A DNA stretch of 64,000 nt from FEN-1219 sp963713355 (GCA_963713355.1 CAVQLK010000010.1:308727-372726); one strand, 5' to 3'. Shown: positions 27,538 to 37,021, counted from the first letter of the stretch. Program-made: numbers and translations. Notes: generated from the sequence alone by a model not told the origin.

Positions 27538-29157
27538 GTGCGCAATTCCAAGCCTTTGATGCTGCTGCTGTTTGCGGCCTGCCTCGGAGGCGGCCGAGCG
27601 GCGGCCCAGACGGCCGCCGAGCTCGCGGCCGAGGGTAACCAATTGGTCCGGTCGGGCGTTTACCGCACGGCATTGCTGCGCTACCGCGAAGCGGAGGCAG
27701 CAGGCCTCGACACACCGCTGTTGCACTACAACCTCGGCGTCGTCCACTACAAGCTCGGCGACTTCGCCGAGTCGGCCGACGAGTTCGCGCGCGCTGCCCC
27801 GGACCCGGCGCTCGCCGCGCTGGCGAGCTACAACCGCGGCTTGGCGCTTCGCGCCGGTGGGGATGCGGCGGCGAGCGAAGCGTTTCGCGCGGCCGCGGAG
27901 GGCGCCGACGATCGCGACTTGCGCCGGCTCGCTGCGACGGCGGCCGACGACGGCGCCGCCGCGATGCCGGTGCCCGCGAGCGCTGCGCGACGCTTCGATG
28001 GTTCCGCCGAGCCGACGGCGCGCATCGGCGCGCTCGAGCTCGCAGCCGCCGCCCGCTTGGGCCAAGACGACAACGTTTACCGAACGCCGGCGGAGCCTTA
28101 CGTCGATCTTTCCGATCCGGCACAGCCGCTCGTGACGCCCGTCGCGCGCTCTGCGAGCTTCGTGCCGGCGGAGTTGCATGCGGCGTACGTGCTCGAGAAC
28201 GAGTCAGGCGACACCGAGTTCCTGTTTCGCTACGACCTGAACGGCGTCTTCTACGACGAGGAGTTCTCGAACGCGACGGAAGTCGACCAGCGTTTGTCGA
28301 TCGGTGCCGACATCGTGCTCGGCGAAGCCGAGCGCCGCCGGCGTGCCGTAGACACTTCGTTTTTCGTCAGCACACATGGAGAGACCAATTTCGATCCCGA
28401 CAACGGCTTGGCCCGCGAGGTCGACGTCGAGATCGACGGCGAGACCGTCACCGAGGACGTGAGCGAAAGGTTCTCGTACAAGGCCGCGGGCGTGCAGGGC
28501 CATTTCACGCATACGCTGGGACGCGTCACGTGGGCTTTCGACCTCATGTTCGAGCGCGACGAGTACGAGCGCACCGAGCTCGTCGCCAATTTCGACCACG
28601 AGTACTTCTTCACGGGTGTGGACGTCCACTACGACTTCAGCGACGTCATGGCGCTGAAGCTGGGCCTGCGTCAATACCGGACGGTGTACGACGAGCGGCC
28701 CGCGCGCGATCTAACCGGCGCGCTGCTCGACACGAATCCGGCGCAGGAGTATGTGCATCGCGGGCTGCAGCTCGGTTTCGAGCGGCAAATCGGTCGCGCC
28801 CTCAACCTCGAGGCCGACTATCTTCGGCTCGACCGCGCCGACGGATTCGTCGGCTACTACGACTACACGCAAGACGTGCTGCGCGTGCGGCTCGGATTCG
28901 CGCCGATGGCGCGCCTCGACGTCTCGCTCGCGGCCGTCGCGCGCAGCTATGAGTATCCGCGCGCATTTGCTTTCCATGTCGAGGCCGGCGGCGCGCGCGA
29001 GCTCGAGGAAATTGGGCTCGTGCTCGAAGCGGCGTACCGCATCACGCCGCGCCTCGAGCTTTCGGCCGAGCTCGAATCGCTCGACGTGACGTCCACTGAT
29101 GCCCGGGCCGCGTACCTACGCACCCAGGCGATGCTCGGTGTCGAGTGGCGCAGGTAG
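27538..29157 (+). CDS. TPR-containing outer-membrane beta-barrel protein
   Basis: 539 residues from a GTG preceded by GAGGGAG. A signal peptide ('LMLLLFAACLGGGRAAAQ') is followed by about three TPR-like repeats (residues 25-130: 'EGNQLVRSGVYRTALLRYREAEAAG', here split across 'LHYNLGVVHYKLGDFAESAD'). A large domain of alternating beta strands then runs from residue about 160 to the end ('ARLGQDDNVYRTP', 'FEYFFTGVDVHYDFSDVMAL'-type strands), closing with 'MLGVEWRR'. The order periplasmic TPR then beta-barrel is the same as in Slam-type surface lipoprotein assembly modifiers and in some polysaccharide exporters. The exact role is unknown. Confidence 0.7.
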   Translation: MRNSKPLMLLLFAACLGGGRAAAQTAAELAAEGNQLVRSGVYRTALLRYREAEAAGLDTPLLHYNLGVVHYKLGDFAESADEFARAAPDPALAALASYNRGLALRAGGDAAASEAFRAAAEGADDRDLRRLAATAADDGAAAMPVPASAARRFDGSAEPTARIGALELAAAARLGQDDNVYRTPAEPYVDLSDPAQPLVTPVARSASFVPAELHAAYVLENESGDTEFLFRYDLNGVFYDEEFSNATEVDQRLSIGADIVLGEAERRRRAVDTSFFVSTHGETNFDPDNGLAREVDVEIDGETVTEDVSERFSYKAAGVQGHFTHTLGRVTWAFDLMFERDEYERTELVANFDHEYFFTGVDVHYDFSDVMALKLGLRQYRTVYDERPARDLTGALLDTNPAQEYVHRGLQLGFERQIGRALNLEADYLRLDRADGFVGYYDYTQDVLRVRLGFAPMARLDVSLAAVARSYEYPRAFAFHVEAGGARELEEIGLVLEAAYRITPRLELSAELESLDVTSTDARAAYLRTQAMLGVEWRR

Positions 29158-29158
29158 G

Positions 29159-30244
29159 CTAGTCGGATCTCGCGACGGCGATGGGGCTGCGGGCCTGTGG
29201 GTCGACGCTCGCGTCTTGGCCGCTGACGGCGCGGGTCCAGAGGCGCGCGTCGGAGCGGCACGCCGTGTCCGTCTCGGCGCAAGCGACCCACCACAGCTGC
29301 GAGTTCGGCGCGCGCGACAGCGAGAAGCTGTCGCGATAGGTGTACGTCTGAACGTCGGAGCCGTCGCCTGCCGTATAGCGGCGGCCGAGGCGCTGATCTC
29401 CTGTCTGCACGAGGATGTCGCCGCGTTGCTCCGAGTCGCTGCACGTCCAGCGGCCGCGGTCCCTACCCGTACCATGCGCGCAGCCAAAAACCACGAGCGG
29501 CTGGGTGCACGCGTTGATCAAACCGACGTCGACCATCTCGCCGTAGTTGTAGACGGCATCCTCGCGGACGCAGCCATTCAGCGGACCAGCGGCGGCCGTG
29601 GCAGCTGCGGCTTGCGTCGCTCGGGGCGGCGCGAACTCGATACGCTCCGTCAGCACCTGGGGCTCGCGCTCCTCGTCCGCGGCGTAACGCCGGCGCGCGA
29701 CGGCCGCCAGGGCTGCCGAGTCGAAGACGTTGCGCGGCTCGGCAGTGACGACGCGCGGGCTTTCGACGGTGCCCTGCGGAGTTACGGTGAATTCCACGTC
29801 GACCGAGCCGCGTAGGCCGCGCGCTCGGGCCGCTTCCGGATATTCCGGCACGCCGGCAATCAGCGGCTCCAGCGCGCCGTCGCCGGCCGCCTGCTCGCCG
29901 GCAGCGGGCGCAGGACGCACGGCCGGTGCGGGCGCGGAGCTCGCGCCGCTGTCGCGGCAGACCTGGCAGCTCTGCACGAGGATTCGCGGATTCGTCGTGC
30001 GCGCGAGCCAGTCCTCGCGATCCTCGCCGTCGACGACGACGGAGACGAACGGTTGGCCGTCGACGAAGTAGTCGACGCGCGCGCACATTTGATGATCGGT
30101 TTTGATCTCGAGGAACGTGCCGCGTGCGACGACCTCGGCGCTGCAGGTATCGACGACGCTCGTGCAGTCGCACCGGTACTGCGCATGTGCGGTGCCGACG
30201 CCGGCGAGCAGCAGCGATGTGGCGACGATCTTCGACAGGCGCAT
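29159..30244 (-). CDS. Periplasmic protein with TonB C-terminal domain
   Basis: 361 residues with a signal peptide ('IVATSLLLAGVGTAHA') and a Cys-rich N-terminal part (residues about 24-100). A TonB C-terminal domain lies at about 130-205 ('GVPEYPEAARARGLRGSVDVE', then 'FTVTPQGTVESPRVVTAEP'). A C-terminal region of about 140 residues holds further cysteines and Trp ('SQLWWVACAETDTACRSDARLW'). Unlike classical TonB there is no N-terminal anchor helix for ExbB/D, and the TonB domain is in the middle. It is the last gene of a leftward group with the kinase, regulator and other TonB-domain protein. The 152-base gap before it may hold its own promoter. Confidence 0.72.
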   Translation of the reverse strand: MRLSKIVATSLLLAGVGTAHAQYRCDCTSVVDTCSAEVVARGTFLEIKTDHQMCARVDYFVDGQPFVSVVVDGEDREDWLARTTNPRILVQSCQVCRDSGASSAPAPAVRPAPAAGEQAAGDGALEPLIAGVPEYPEAARARGLRGSVDVEFTVTPQGTVESPRVVTAEPRNVFDSAALAAVARRRYAADEEREPQVLTERIEFAPPRATQAAAATAAAGPLNGCVREDAVYNYGEMVDVGLINACTQPLVVFGCAHGTGRDRGRWTCSDSEQRGDILVQTGDQRLGRRYTAGDGSDVQTYTYRDSFSLSRAPNSQLWWVACAETDTACRSDARLWTRAVSGQDASVDPQARSPIAVARSD

Positions 30245-30396
30245 GGCGTTTCTCCGCAGTCTTCTTCTAGAGACTTTACTGCTGAGTTTAGCCCAATGCC
30301 GCGTGCGCAGCGGCAGCTGCGCGAAGCGTTATGTCGTATCGGGCGCCAGGCCGTGCGGGGCTGGCGCATGCGCCGGGGCGGCGCACGAATGGCCTT

Positions 30397-31632
30397 TTAC
30401 AGGACGAAGCGAATCCGCGTGAACGAGGTCTGCTCGATCGCTCGGCCCATGAACACGCGCGGCTCGAAATGCCATTTGGTGACGGCGTCCGTGGCTTCAC
30501 GGCGGAAGATCGTCTCGTGCGACGCGTCGGTCACGACGATATTGCGCGTCTTTCCGTCCGTGCCGACAGTGAACTCGATGTCGACCCAGCCTTCGAGACT
30601 GCGCTCGGTGGCGCGCTGCGGATAGCTCGGCGCAACGTAGGTAGCGATTTTCAGCGCCGAGGCAGGGACCGGTTTGGCCGACTCCATGGCGATGAGTTGC
30701 TCAGTCAGCGCGGAGCGCGCCTTGCGGACACCTTCATCGGCTGCGCCGAGCAGCGCCTCGGCTTCGTCGATCCAGATGCCGGCCGCTTCGGGGTCGAGCG
30801 CTTCTATCGATTGCGCGGCGCGCGAGAGGAATTCCAGAGACAGCGCCGTGCGCGCGCCCTTGGTGAGCTCGTGATCGACGTTCAAGCGGTTCAAGACGCC
30901 GACGTAGTGCTTGGCGCTTTGCTCCGACGGTGTCAGGAGACGCCCTTCGGCCAGCGCTTTGTCGAACGCTTCGCCGGCCTCGACGACGGGATCGACCTGT
31001 GATTTCGGCGGCGTTTGCGCCGGCGCCGTTTCGACGCGCGCGACGCGTGGGACTTCGGGCACGGGCAACGGCAGCGCGGGCGCCGTGGGCGTGATCCCCG
31101 CAGCCTCGGGGAAGATCTTCTGAGCCAGCGACTTTGCGCCCTCGTGTTCCGGCAGGGCGGAGCGAATGCGCTGGACAGTCGCGCGTGCGTCGTCGAAACG
31201 CCCCTGATCGAGCGCCGTCTCGCCGCGGTGGACGAGGTCGTCCGCGACTTTCGTGAGGCCTTCGATGGCGGCCGCGTTATCGGGTTCGGCCTTCAAGACG
31301 CGCGAGAACAACGTCCACGCGCTGTACTCATCAGGCTCGATCAGCATGCCGGCGTCGTAGGCGAGCTGCGCCATGCGAAGCGGGTGGTCGAGCGCCGCCT
31401 CGGGTGCAGCGGCGGAGTCGTCGGTAACTGCCTCGGCCTCGGCCGTCAGTACCGACGACGCCGCCGCCGGAGGACCGATGGCGAGCGCGAGCGTGGCCTC
31501 CGGCTCGTCGCCGCCGCCCTTCCAGGGCTGCATGATGACGAGCCAGGCCATGCCTACGGCGGCGATCGCGCCGCCGGCAATCCACAGCAGCAGATCGCCC
31601 TGATTCGAGCTCGGTTTTCTTGCTGCACTCAT
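30397..31632 (-). CDS. Membrane-anchored TonB-family protein
   Basis: 411 residues: a short cytoplasmic N-terminus, one transmembrane helix (about residues 15-35, 'LLLWIAGGAIAAVGMAWLVIM' region), a long periplasmic helical part with TPR-like repeats (about 80-160 and 215-310), and a C-terminal TonB domain (about 325-411: 'ASALKIATYVAPSYPQRATE', 'VDIEFTVGTDGKTRNIVV', 'RREATDAVTKWHFEPR'). Its ATG overlaps the stop of the upstream response regulator (ATGA), so translation is coupled. No ExbB/ExbD genes are present. A role in energising or sensing outer-membrane receptors under control of the adjacent two-component system is inferred from position. Confidence 0.8.
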   Translation of the reverse strand: MSAARKPSSNQGDLLLWIAGGAIAAVGMAWLVIMQPWKGGGDEPEATLALAIGPPAAASSVLTAEAEAVTDDSAAAPEAALDHPLRMAQLAYDAGMLIEPDEYSAWTLFSRVLKAEPDNAAAIEGLTKVADDLVHRGETALDQGRFDDARATVQRIRSALPEHEGAKSLAQKIFPEAAGITPTAPALPLPVPEVPRVARVETAPAQTPPKSQVDPVVEAGEAFDKALAEGRLLTPSEQSAKHYVGVLNRLNVDHELTKGARTALSLEFLSRAAQSIEALDPEAAGIWIDEAEALLGAADEGVRKARSALTEQLIAMESAKPVPASALKIATYVAPSYPQRATERSLEGWVDIEFTVGTDGKTRNIVVTDASHETIFRREATDAVTKWHFEPRVFMGRAIEQTSFTRIRFVL

Positions 31633-32723
31633 GAGCTTGCCCAAAGACGTCTGAGTCCCTTCAGCTTGGAGAGCACGCCCTCCACGACGCCGGAATCGCC
31701 TGTGCTGGCGTCGACCTCATGGCGCCGGACGAGATCGGGGTTCTTGAGCAGCAGGCGGTGATGCTGCAACGCCGCCTGCAGGCTGATCGCGGTTCGGCCG
31801 GCCGAGAGCGGCTTGCGCAGAAAGCGAAAGATCTGTCCGTGATTGATGAGCCAGACCATGTCGAGCACGTCGCGGTGCTGGGACACGGCGATCGTCACGA
31901 GCTGCGGCAGGTGCTCCTTGAGCCGCGCCGTCATCGATTGAATCGTCGCCTTGTCCGAGGAGACGTCGGTGACGAGCACTCCGGGCCGCTGCTCGGTCAG
32001 GCACTTCACGACCTGGACGATGTTGCCGGCCGTATAGACGGGCAGGCGGCCGCGAACGGCCTTCTGCACGACGTCGACGACCTCGCTGTCCATCGAGAAG
32101 ACGACTACGCCCAAGCCCGCTGCGAGCTTCGGGTGTGCGCTCACGACGGGCGCCGGCGCGAACTTCGGCTGCTCGAGGACGGCTGTTCCCGATACAGGGT
32201 CCGGCGGGCGCGGCGACCGGTTCGAAACCTCGGTCACGGTATCGCTCTGCAGGATGATCTCGATCGTGTCGCCGGACGAATCACCGCCCATCAAGGGCTC
32301 CGGCGCCGCCGGCACCGGCGTCTCGCGAGCCAGCTTGGCAGCGAGCTCTATAGTCTCGCGCAGCTGCTGCGGCGCGCATGGCTTCGTGAGGAAGCGGAAT
32401 ACCTCGCTGTCGTTGATCGAGCCTTCGACGGCGTCGAGGTCGGCGTAACCAGTCAAGAGGATTCGGACGGTGCGCGGCGACATCGCACGCACCTTCGACA
32501 AGACCTCGACGCCCGTCATCTTCGGCATGCGATGGTCCGCCACGATGACGTCGATGTCCTTGTCGCGGACGATGTCGAGGGCTTCGGCGCCGTGGGAAGC
32601 GAGAAACAGCTCGAACTGGCGGCGGAACATGATCCGCATCGAGTTCAGCACACGCTGCTCGTCGTCGACGAATAGCAGGCGAGGGCGGTGCGCTTGCGCG
32701 TCTTGTATTACTTGGGCCTGCAT
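31629..32723 (-). CDS. Response regulator with two receiver domains
   Basis: 364 residues. The first receiver (about 15-130) has the acidic pair in 'LLFVDDEQRV', Asp63 in 'VIVADHRMPKMTGVEVLSKV' and Lys114 in 'FRFLTKPC', all intact. A linker of about 70 residues leads to a second receiver-like domain (about 204-330) with Asp253 ('VLVTDVSSD') and Lys304 ('FRFLRKPLS') but no acidic pair. There is no DNA-binding or enzymatic output domain, so signalling is probably by protein contact or phosphotransfer. It starts four bases after the kinase gene and overlaps the TonB-family gene, making one operon. Confidence 0.85.
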   Translation of the reverse strand: MQAQVIQDAQAHRPRLLFVDDEQRVLNSMRIMFRRQFELFLASHGAEALDIVRDKDIDVIVADHRMPKMTGVEVLSKVRAMSPRTVRILLTGYADLDAVEGSINDSEVFRFLTKPCAPQQLRETIELAAKLARETPVPAAPEPLMGGDSSGDTIEIILQSDTVTEVSNRSPRPPDPVSGTAVLEQPKFAPAPVVSAHPKLAAGLGVVVFSMDSEVVDVVQKAVRGRLPVYTAGNIVQVVKCLTEQRPGVLVTDVSSDKATIQSMTARLKEHLPQLVTIAVSQHRDVLDMVWLINHGQIFRFLRKPLSAGRTAISLQAALQHHRLLLKNPDLVRRHEVDASTGDSGVVEGVLSKLKGLRRLWASS

Positions 32724-32726
32724 TCG

Positions 32727-34577
32727 TTAGACCGCTTCCTTTAGCTCCGGAAAGTCGAGCGCCTCGGCGAAGGTCTGCTCTGCCGGCGCCGGCCGCTTGA
32801 TCGGTAGGATGACCGTGAAGGACGAGCCCTTGCCGACGACGGACTCGATCTGTAGATCGCCGTAATGGCTGCGAATGATCTCGTCGACAATGGATAGCCC
32901 TAAGCCCGTGCCCGTTCCGACTTCCTTCGTCGTGAAGAACGGGTCGCGAATCTTGCTCAAGTTCTCCTCGGGAATGCCGCAGCCCGTGTCGGAGATCCGG
33001 ATCGCCACGTGCTCGGGGTCGTAGAGCTTCGTCTCGATGACGATCTCACCCTGCGTCTCGATCGCCTGCGCCGCGTTCGTGATGATGTTGAGGAAGACTT
33101 GGTTGATCTGCGACGGCGAGCACTCGATCTCGGGAAGCTCGCCGTAGAACTTGCTGATCGTGGCCTTGTGCTTGACGATGTTCTTCGCGATGACGAGCGT
33201 CTTGTCGATGCCGGCGTTGACGTCGAAGCTCGCGATGGGCGCTCGATCGAGCCGGCTAAAATCCTTCAAGCTCTGCGCCATCTCCGTGAGCTCGCCCAAA
33301 CCGGCGATGCTGTCGCGCGTCAGGTCTTGGATTTCCTCGATCGCGGCGTCGAGCTCGTGGTCGCGAAGGATCACCTTCACGTCGCGCAGAGCGCCGACGA
33401 ACTTGGCTTGATACTCGGCGCGATCCGCGAAGTCTTCCGATTTGATGGAGAAAGCCCCGACGCAGGCCGAGATGAAGTCGCGCAATGGCTCGAGCCGTTC
33501 GCGGATGAGCTCGGCGTTGTTGGCGAGGTATAGAAGCGGCGTGTTGATCTCGTGACTGATGCCGGCGACGAGCTGACCGAGCGACGACATCTTCTCGGCC
33601 TGCACGAGCTGCACTTGCGATTCTTTGAGGTCCGCGAGCGTGCCGCTCAACTCCTGGGTTCGCGAAGTTACGCGCTGCTCGAGCGATTCGTTGAGCACCG
33701 CGAGATCGGCGTTGGCGGCATTGATCTCTCGATAGCTGCCGTGCAAGCGCAACGCGATGAAACCGACGGCGAGCAACAACACGACGGCATAGACGGCGAG
33801 CATTAGCCGCGCCTGCTCGATGCGCGTGACGGCGATCGTGTACATGTCCTGGGCCGCAGTGGCCAGCGCAGCGGCGTGCTCGCCGACGGGAGAGCCGACG
33901 AGCTGCTGCAGCTTGCTCTCGATGAGCGGCTTGTTCTTCAGAATCGTACCGACGGAGGCGAGCAGCACGCCGAACTGAGTCGGCAGCGAGTCGACGCGTT
34001 GATCCCGGCTGAGCGTCACGCGCAGACGGTCGAGGGGGGTGGCGCGGACCGAAGCGTCCTTGCCCGCGAAGTCGAGAGTGCCGACGACGAGCTGAAAGGT
34101 GTCGGCGGCCTGGCGGTCGAGCTTGGCGTCGCGCAGCTCCTGAATGACGGTGGCGCCTTCCTCGCGCAAGAACGAGACGGCGGAGGCGTACGCCGTCTGA
34201 TCGCCAATCAGCTCTTCGGCGAGAGCGGTGGCTGCGCTGACGGCGCCCATGAACGTCTCGTGACTGTTGCTCAGGCGCGCCTCTTGGCTTGCGCTGCCTT
34301 GCATCGTGAACAACGACGCGGGCAATTGCTGTGGCTGCGTGGCGACCCGCTCGAGCAGCGCGCGCGCACCTTCGCCAGGCGGGGTCTGCTCGACCCAAGC
34401 CGACTCGAGCGTATCCACGAGCGCGCGGAAGTCGCCGTTCAAGCGCTCGAGATCTCCTGCAATCGTGTATTGCGCCACGTGTGTTTCGACGGGAAGCGAA
34501 CGCGACTCGAGCGCGAGAGAGATCAGCAGCGCCAGCGCGGCGAGCGCTAAAACGAGTGCGATGAATGCACGTTTCAT
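32727..34577 (-). CDS. Membrane-bound sensor histidine kinase
   Basis: 616 residues: TM1 at about 4-24, a large all-helical periplasmic sensor (about 30-255, resembling DAHL/HBM-type helical bundles), TM2 at about 258-278, a coiled-coil, then HisKA with His342 ('GQLVAGISHEINTPLLYLAN') and a complete HATPase domain (N box 'INQVFLNIITNAAQAI', G1 'DTGCGIPEENL', G2 'GTGTGLGLSIV'). It ends four bases before the double-receiver regulator, its likely partner. The ATG at 34577 places TM1 at the N-terminus; an upstream in-frame start at 34625 is less likely. The signal is unknown. Confidence 0.88.
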   Translation of the reverse strand: MKRAFIALVLALAALALLISLALESRSLPVETHVAQYTIAGDLERLNGDFRALVDTLESAWVEQTPPGEGARALLERVATQPQQLPASLFTMQGSASQEARLSNSHETFMGAVSAATALAEELIGDQTAYASAVSFLREEGATVIQELRDAKLDRQAADTFQLVVGTLDFAGKDASVRATPLDRLRVTLSRDQRVDSLPTQFGVLLASVGTILKNKPLIESKLQQLVGSPVGEHAAALATAAQDMYTIAVTRIEQARLMLAVYAVVLLLAVGFIALRLHGSYREINAANADLAVLNESLEQRVTSRTQELSGTLADLKESQVQLVQAEKMSSLGQLVAGISHEINTPLLYLANNAELIRERLEPLRDFISACVGAFSIKSEDFADRAEYQAKFVGALRDVKVILRDHELDAAIEEIQDLTRDSIAGLGELTEMAQSLKDFSRLDRAPIASFDVNAGIDKTLVIAKNIVKHKATISKFYGELPEIECSPSQINQVFLNIITNAAQAIETQGEIVIETKLYDPEHVAIRISDTGCGIPEENLSKIRDPFFTTKEVGTGTGLGLSIVDEIIRSHYGDLQIESVVGKGSSFTVILPIKRPAPAEQTFAEALDFPELKEAV

Positions 34578-34727
34578 GGCTGACCGATTTACGTAATCGA
34601 GTGCTCGAACGTTAGGCAAAACCACGAACCGTTGCAGTGATAGGCTTCACAAGCCTTGCGGACGTCGCGACTCTGCGACCCGCCGTTATGTCGAATTCGA
34701 TGCGCCGCGCTATCATGGCGCCTCTGC

Positions 34728-35621
34728 ATGGAGGCCACCTTGCGCTCGACCGAAGCCCTCGAGATCCCGCCGACCGACGCCGACGCCGACGCCGGCGCTG
34801 AAGCGGCGGGTGCCGCTCGCGACGCAGCCATAGCGGAGCCCTCGGGCCGCTTCAAGAAGCTGCAGGCCGAGCTGCGTGGGCTCGTCGGCAAGGCAATTGG
34901 CGACTATCGGATGATCGTAGACGGCGACCGCGTCATGGTCTGCCTGTCCGGCGGCAAGGACTCCTACACGCTCCTGGACATGCTGCTCTCGCTGCAGCGC
35001 AAGGCGCCCGTGAGCTTCGAGCTCGTGGCGGTCAATCTCGACCAGAAGCAGCCGGGATTTCCCGCGCACGTCCTGCCGGCGTACCTCACGGAGCTCGGGG
35101 TGCCGCACCGTATCGTGGCCGAGGACACCTACTCGATCGTCACGCGCGTCATCGAGCCCGGTAAGACGATGTGCGGCCTTTGCTCGCGGCTACGCCGCGG
35201 CATCCTCTATCGAATTGCCGACGAGCTCGGCGCCACGAAGATCGCGTTGGGGCACCATCGCGACGACATCGTCGAGACACTGTTCTTGAACATGTTCTTC
35301 GGCGCGCGGTTGAAAGCGATGCCGCCGAAGTTGAAGAGCGACGACGGCAAGCACGTCGTGATCAGGCCGCTCTCCTACTGCGCGGAGCGCGACATCGCGC
35401 GCTACGCGCGCGGCCGTGAATTCCCGATCATTCCGTGCAATCTCTGCGGCTCGCAGGAAAACATGAAGCGGCGCGAGATCAAAGCGATGCTCGCGAGCTG
35501 GGAGCAAGAAGATCCGGGCCGGACCGACCGCCTGTTCCGCAGCTTGCAGAACGTAGCGCCATCGCATCTCGCCGATCGCGGCCTGTTCGACTTCGAGAGC
35601 CTGAGCGCCGCCGACGATTAG
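34728..35621 (+). CDS. ttcA: tRNA 2-thiocytidine biosynthesis protein TtcA
   Basis: About 297 residues. A PP-loop 'VCLSGGKDSYTLLDML' (residues 74-79) binds ATP. The two CxxC pairs, Cys149/Cys152 ('TMCGLCSRLRRG') and Cys237/Cys240 ('IPCNLCGSQENMKR'), hold the iron-sulfur cluster of the TtcA family, which thiolates C32 of certain tRNAs. A non-conserved acidic N-terminal extension of about 40 residues is present. The start could be ATG 34728 or TTG 34740; a GGAGG at 34730 would fit the latter. It is divergent from the histidine-kinase operon. Confidence 0.93.
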   Translation: MEATLRSTEALEIPPTDADADAGAEAAGAARDAAIAEPSGRFKKLQAELRGLVGKAIGDYRMIVDGDRVMVCLSGGKDSYTLLDMLLSLQRKAPVSFELVAVNLDQKQPGFPAHVLPAYLTELGVPHRIVAEDTYSIVTRVIEPGKTMCGLCSRLRRGILYRIADELGATKIALGHHRDDIVETLFLNMFFGARLKAMPPKLKSDDGKHVVIRPLSYCAERDIARYARGREFPIIPCNLCGSQENMKRREIKAMLASWEQEDPGRTDRLFRSLQNVAPSHLADRGLFDFESLSAADD

Positions 35622-36934
35622 CCCGCTAGGGCGGGGCGCGGCCGCTGCTTCGCGTCGGCTCCCGCCAGCACGGTATGTTGCAGCGCTTCGAGCACCTCGC
35701 GCGCGCTGCCGAAGCGCTGATTGGGATCCTTGGCGAGGAGCTTGTTCAAGAGCGGCTGGCACGCGGCGAGATGGGACGGCAACGTCGGCACGGGGGCGAT
35801 GCGGTGCTGCTCGAGGATCTCCTCGGCCGTGGAGCCGACGTACGGTTTCTCGCCCTTGAGCATCTGATACAGGATCACGCCCAGGGAATAGAGGTCCGCG
35901 CGCTCGTCGAGCGCGGCGCCGGCACCTTGCTCGGGGCTCATGTAGTAGGGCGTGCCCGCGATCTCCCCGTCCGTATGTTCGAGCCCCGCCTTGGCTACGC
36001 TCGTCGTTTGCGAGATGCCGAAATCGATCAGGGCGACGCTATCGTCGAGTCGCCGCATGATGTTGGCGGGCTTCAAGTCGCGATGGATCACGCCGGCCGT
36101 ATGGATGATGGAAAGAGCCCGCGTGATCTCGCGCGTGTAATGCAAGGCCTCGCTCGGCGCCAGCGTGACGTCGAGCAGCGTGCCGAGATGGCCGAGCGGA
36201 AAGTATTCCATCGCGATGTAGCAGTACTGGCTCGTGACGCGGAAGTCGTAGATCTCCGCGACGGCGCGGTCGGCGATGTCGTAGAGCAGCTTGAACTCGG
36301 CGACGAGGCGCTCGAAGCTCGCGTCGCGCGCGAGCGAGCCGCGGCCGCGATGTAGCACCTTCAGGACGACTTCCTTGCCGCGCTCCGCGCTGAACGCCAC
36401 GTGCACCGACACGCTGTCGCGCGTCGCGAGGCAGCGGCGCATGTCGTAGCCGAATAGGCGAACGACGCCCGTGACACTGCTGCCGCGGTTGCCGAGAAGA
36501 CCTTTGCGGTGCAGCATCGCGCGCTGCACGGCGCTCAAGACTTGCTCGCGGCCGAGCAGCGTCTTCGGGACGTAGTCGAACGCGCCGGACTTGATCGCCT
36601 GGACTGCCGTGTACTCGCTGCCCTTGGTCGTGAGCAGGATGACGGCGGGATTCGCGGGGTCTGCAGCCATCGCGCGCAGGGCCTGCAGCGTCGGGTTGCC
36701 GGCCGTGCCGTCTTTCGAGAAGTCGCAGCCGACCAGCAGGACGTCGAAGCTCTTGAGCCGCTGGGGGTCGTCGATCACGTCGGCCAGCGCGCCGCTCGTC
36801 GACTGGACGGCGGCCCCGTGCCAGCCTTTGACGGCATAGCGGAGCAACGCGGAGCGGACCTTGTTGTCAGGCTCCAGGATCAGGATGCGAGGCGCGTTGT
36901 CTGCGAACGGTTCCACAGCACCGGAACGTACCAA
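35618..36934 (-). CDS. Receiver-Ser/Thr protein kinase fusion
   Basis: 438 residues from a TTG start (a GTG at 36916 is an alternative). Residues about 15-140 form a receiver-like domain ('RILILEPDNKVRSALLRY', 'SFDVLLVGCDFSKDG', Lys in 'FDYVPKTLLG'). Residues about 155-425 form a eukaryotic-like kinase with the ATP-anchoring Lys192 ('EVVLKVLHRG'), catalytic Asp286 in 'HRDLKPANIM', Asp304 in 'LIDFGISQ' and 'GTPYYMSPEQ'. The glycine-rich loop is not recognisable. There is no membrane helix, so it is cytoplasmic. It converges with ttcA, with the ends overlapping by four bases. Substrates are unknown. Confidence 0.87.
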   Translation of the reverse strand: MVRSGAVEPFADNAPRILILEPDNKVRSALLRYAVKGWHGAAVQSTSGALADVIDDPQRLKSFDVLLVGCDFSKDGTAGNPTLQALRAMAADPANPAVILLTTKGSEYTAVQAIKSGAFDYVPKTLLGREQVLSAVQRAMLHRKGLLGNRGSSVTGVVRLFGYDMRRCLATRDSVSVHVAFSAERGKEVVLKVLHRGRGSLARDASFERLVAEFKLLYDIADRAVAEIYDFRVTSQYCYIAMEYFPLGHLGTLLDVTLAPSEALHYTREITRALSIIHTAGVIHRDLKPANIMRRLDDSVALIDFGISQTTSVAKAGLEHTDGEIAGTPYYMSPEQGAGAALDERADLYSLGVILYQMLKGEKPYVGSTAEEILEQHRIAPVPTLPSHLAACQPLLNKLLAKDPNQRFGSAREVLEALQHTVLAGADAKQRPRPALAG

Positions 36935-37021
36935 TTTTGCGAAAGCTTCGCGGTGACCGCTTTCACAGGGTTTGGTTTGGGCTCCGCGGCTTCAGAGGAC
37001 CCGCTGATCACTAAGCGGTAT

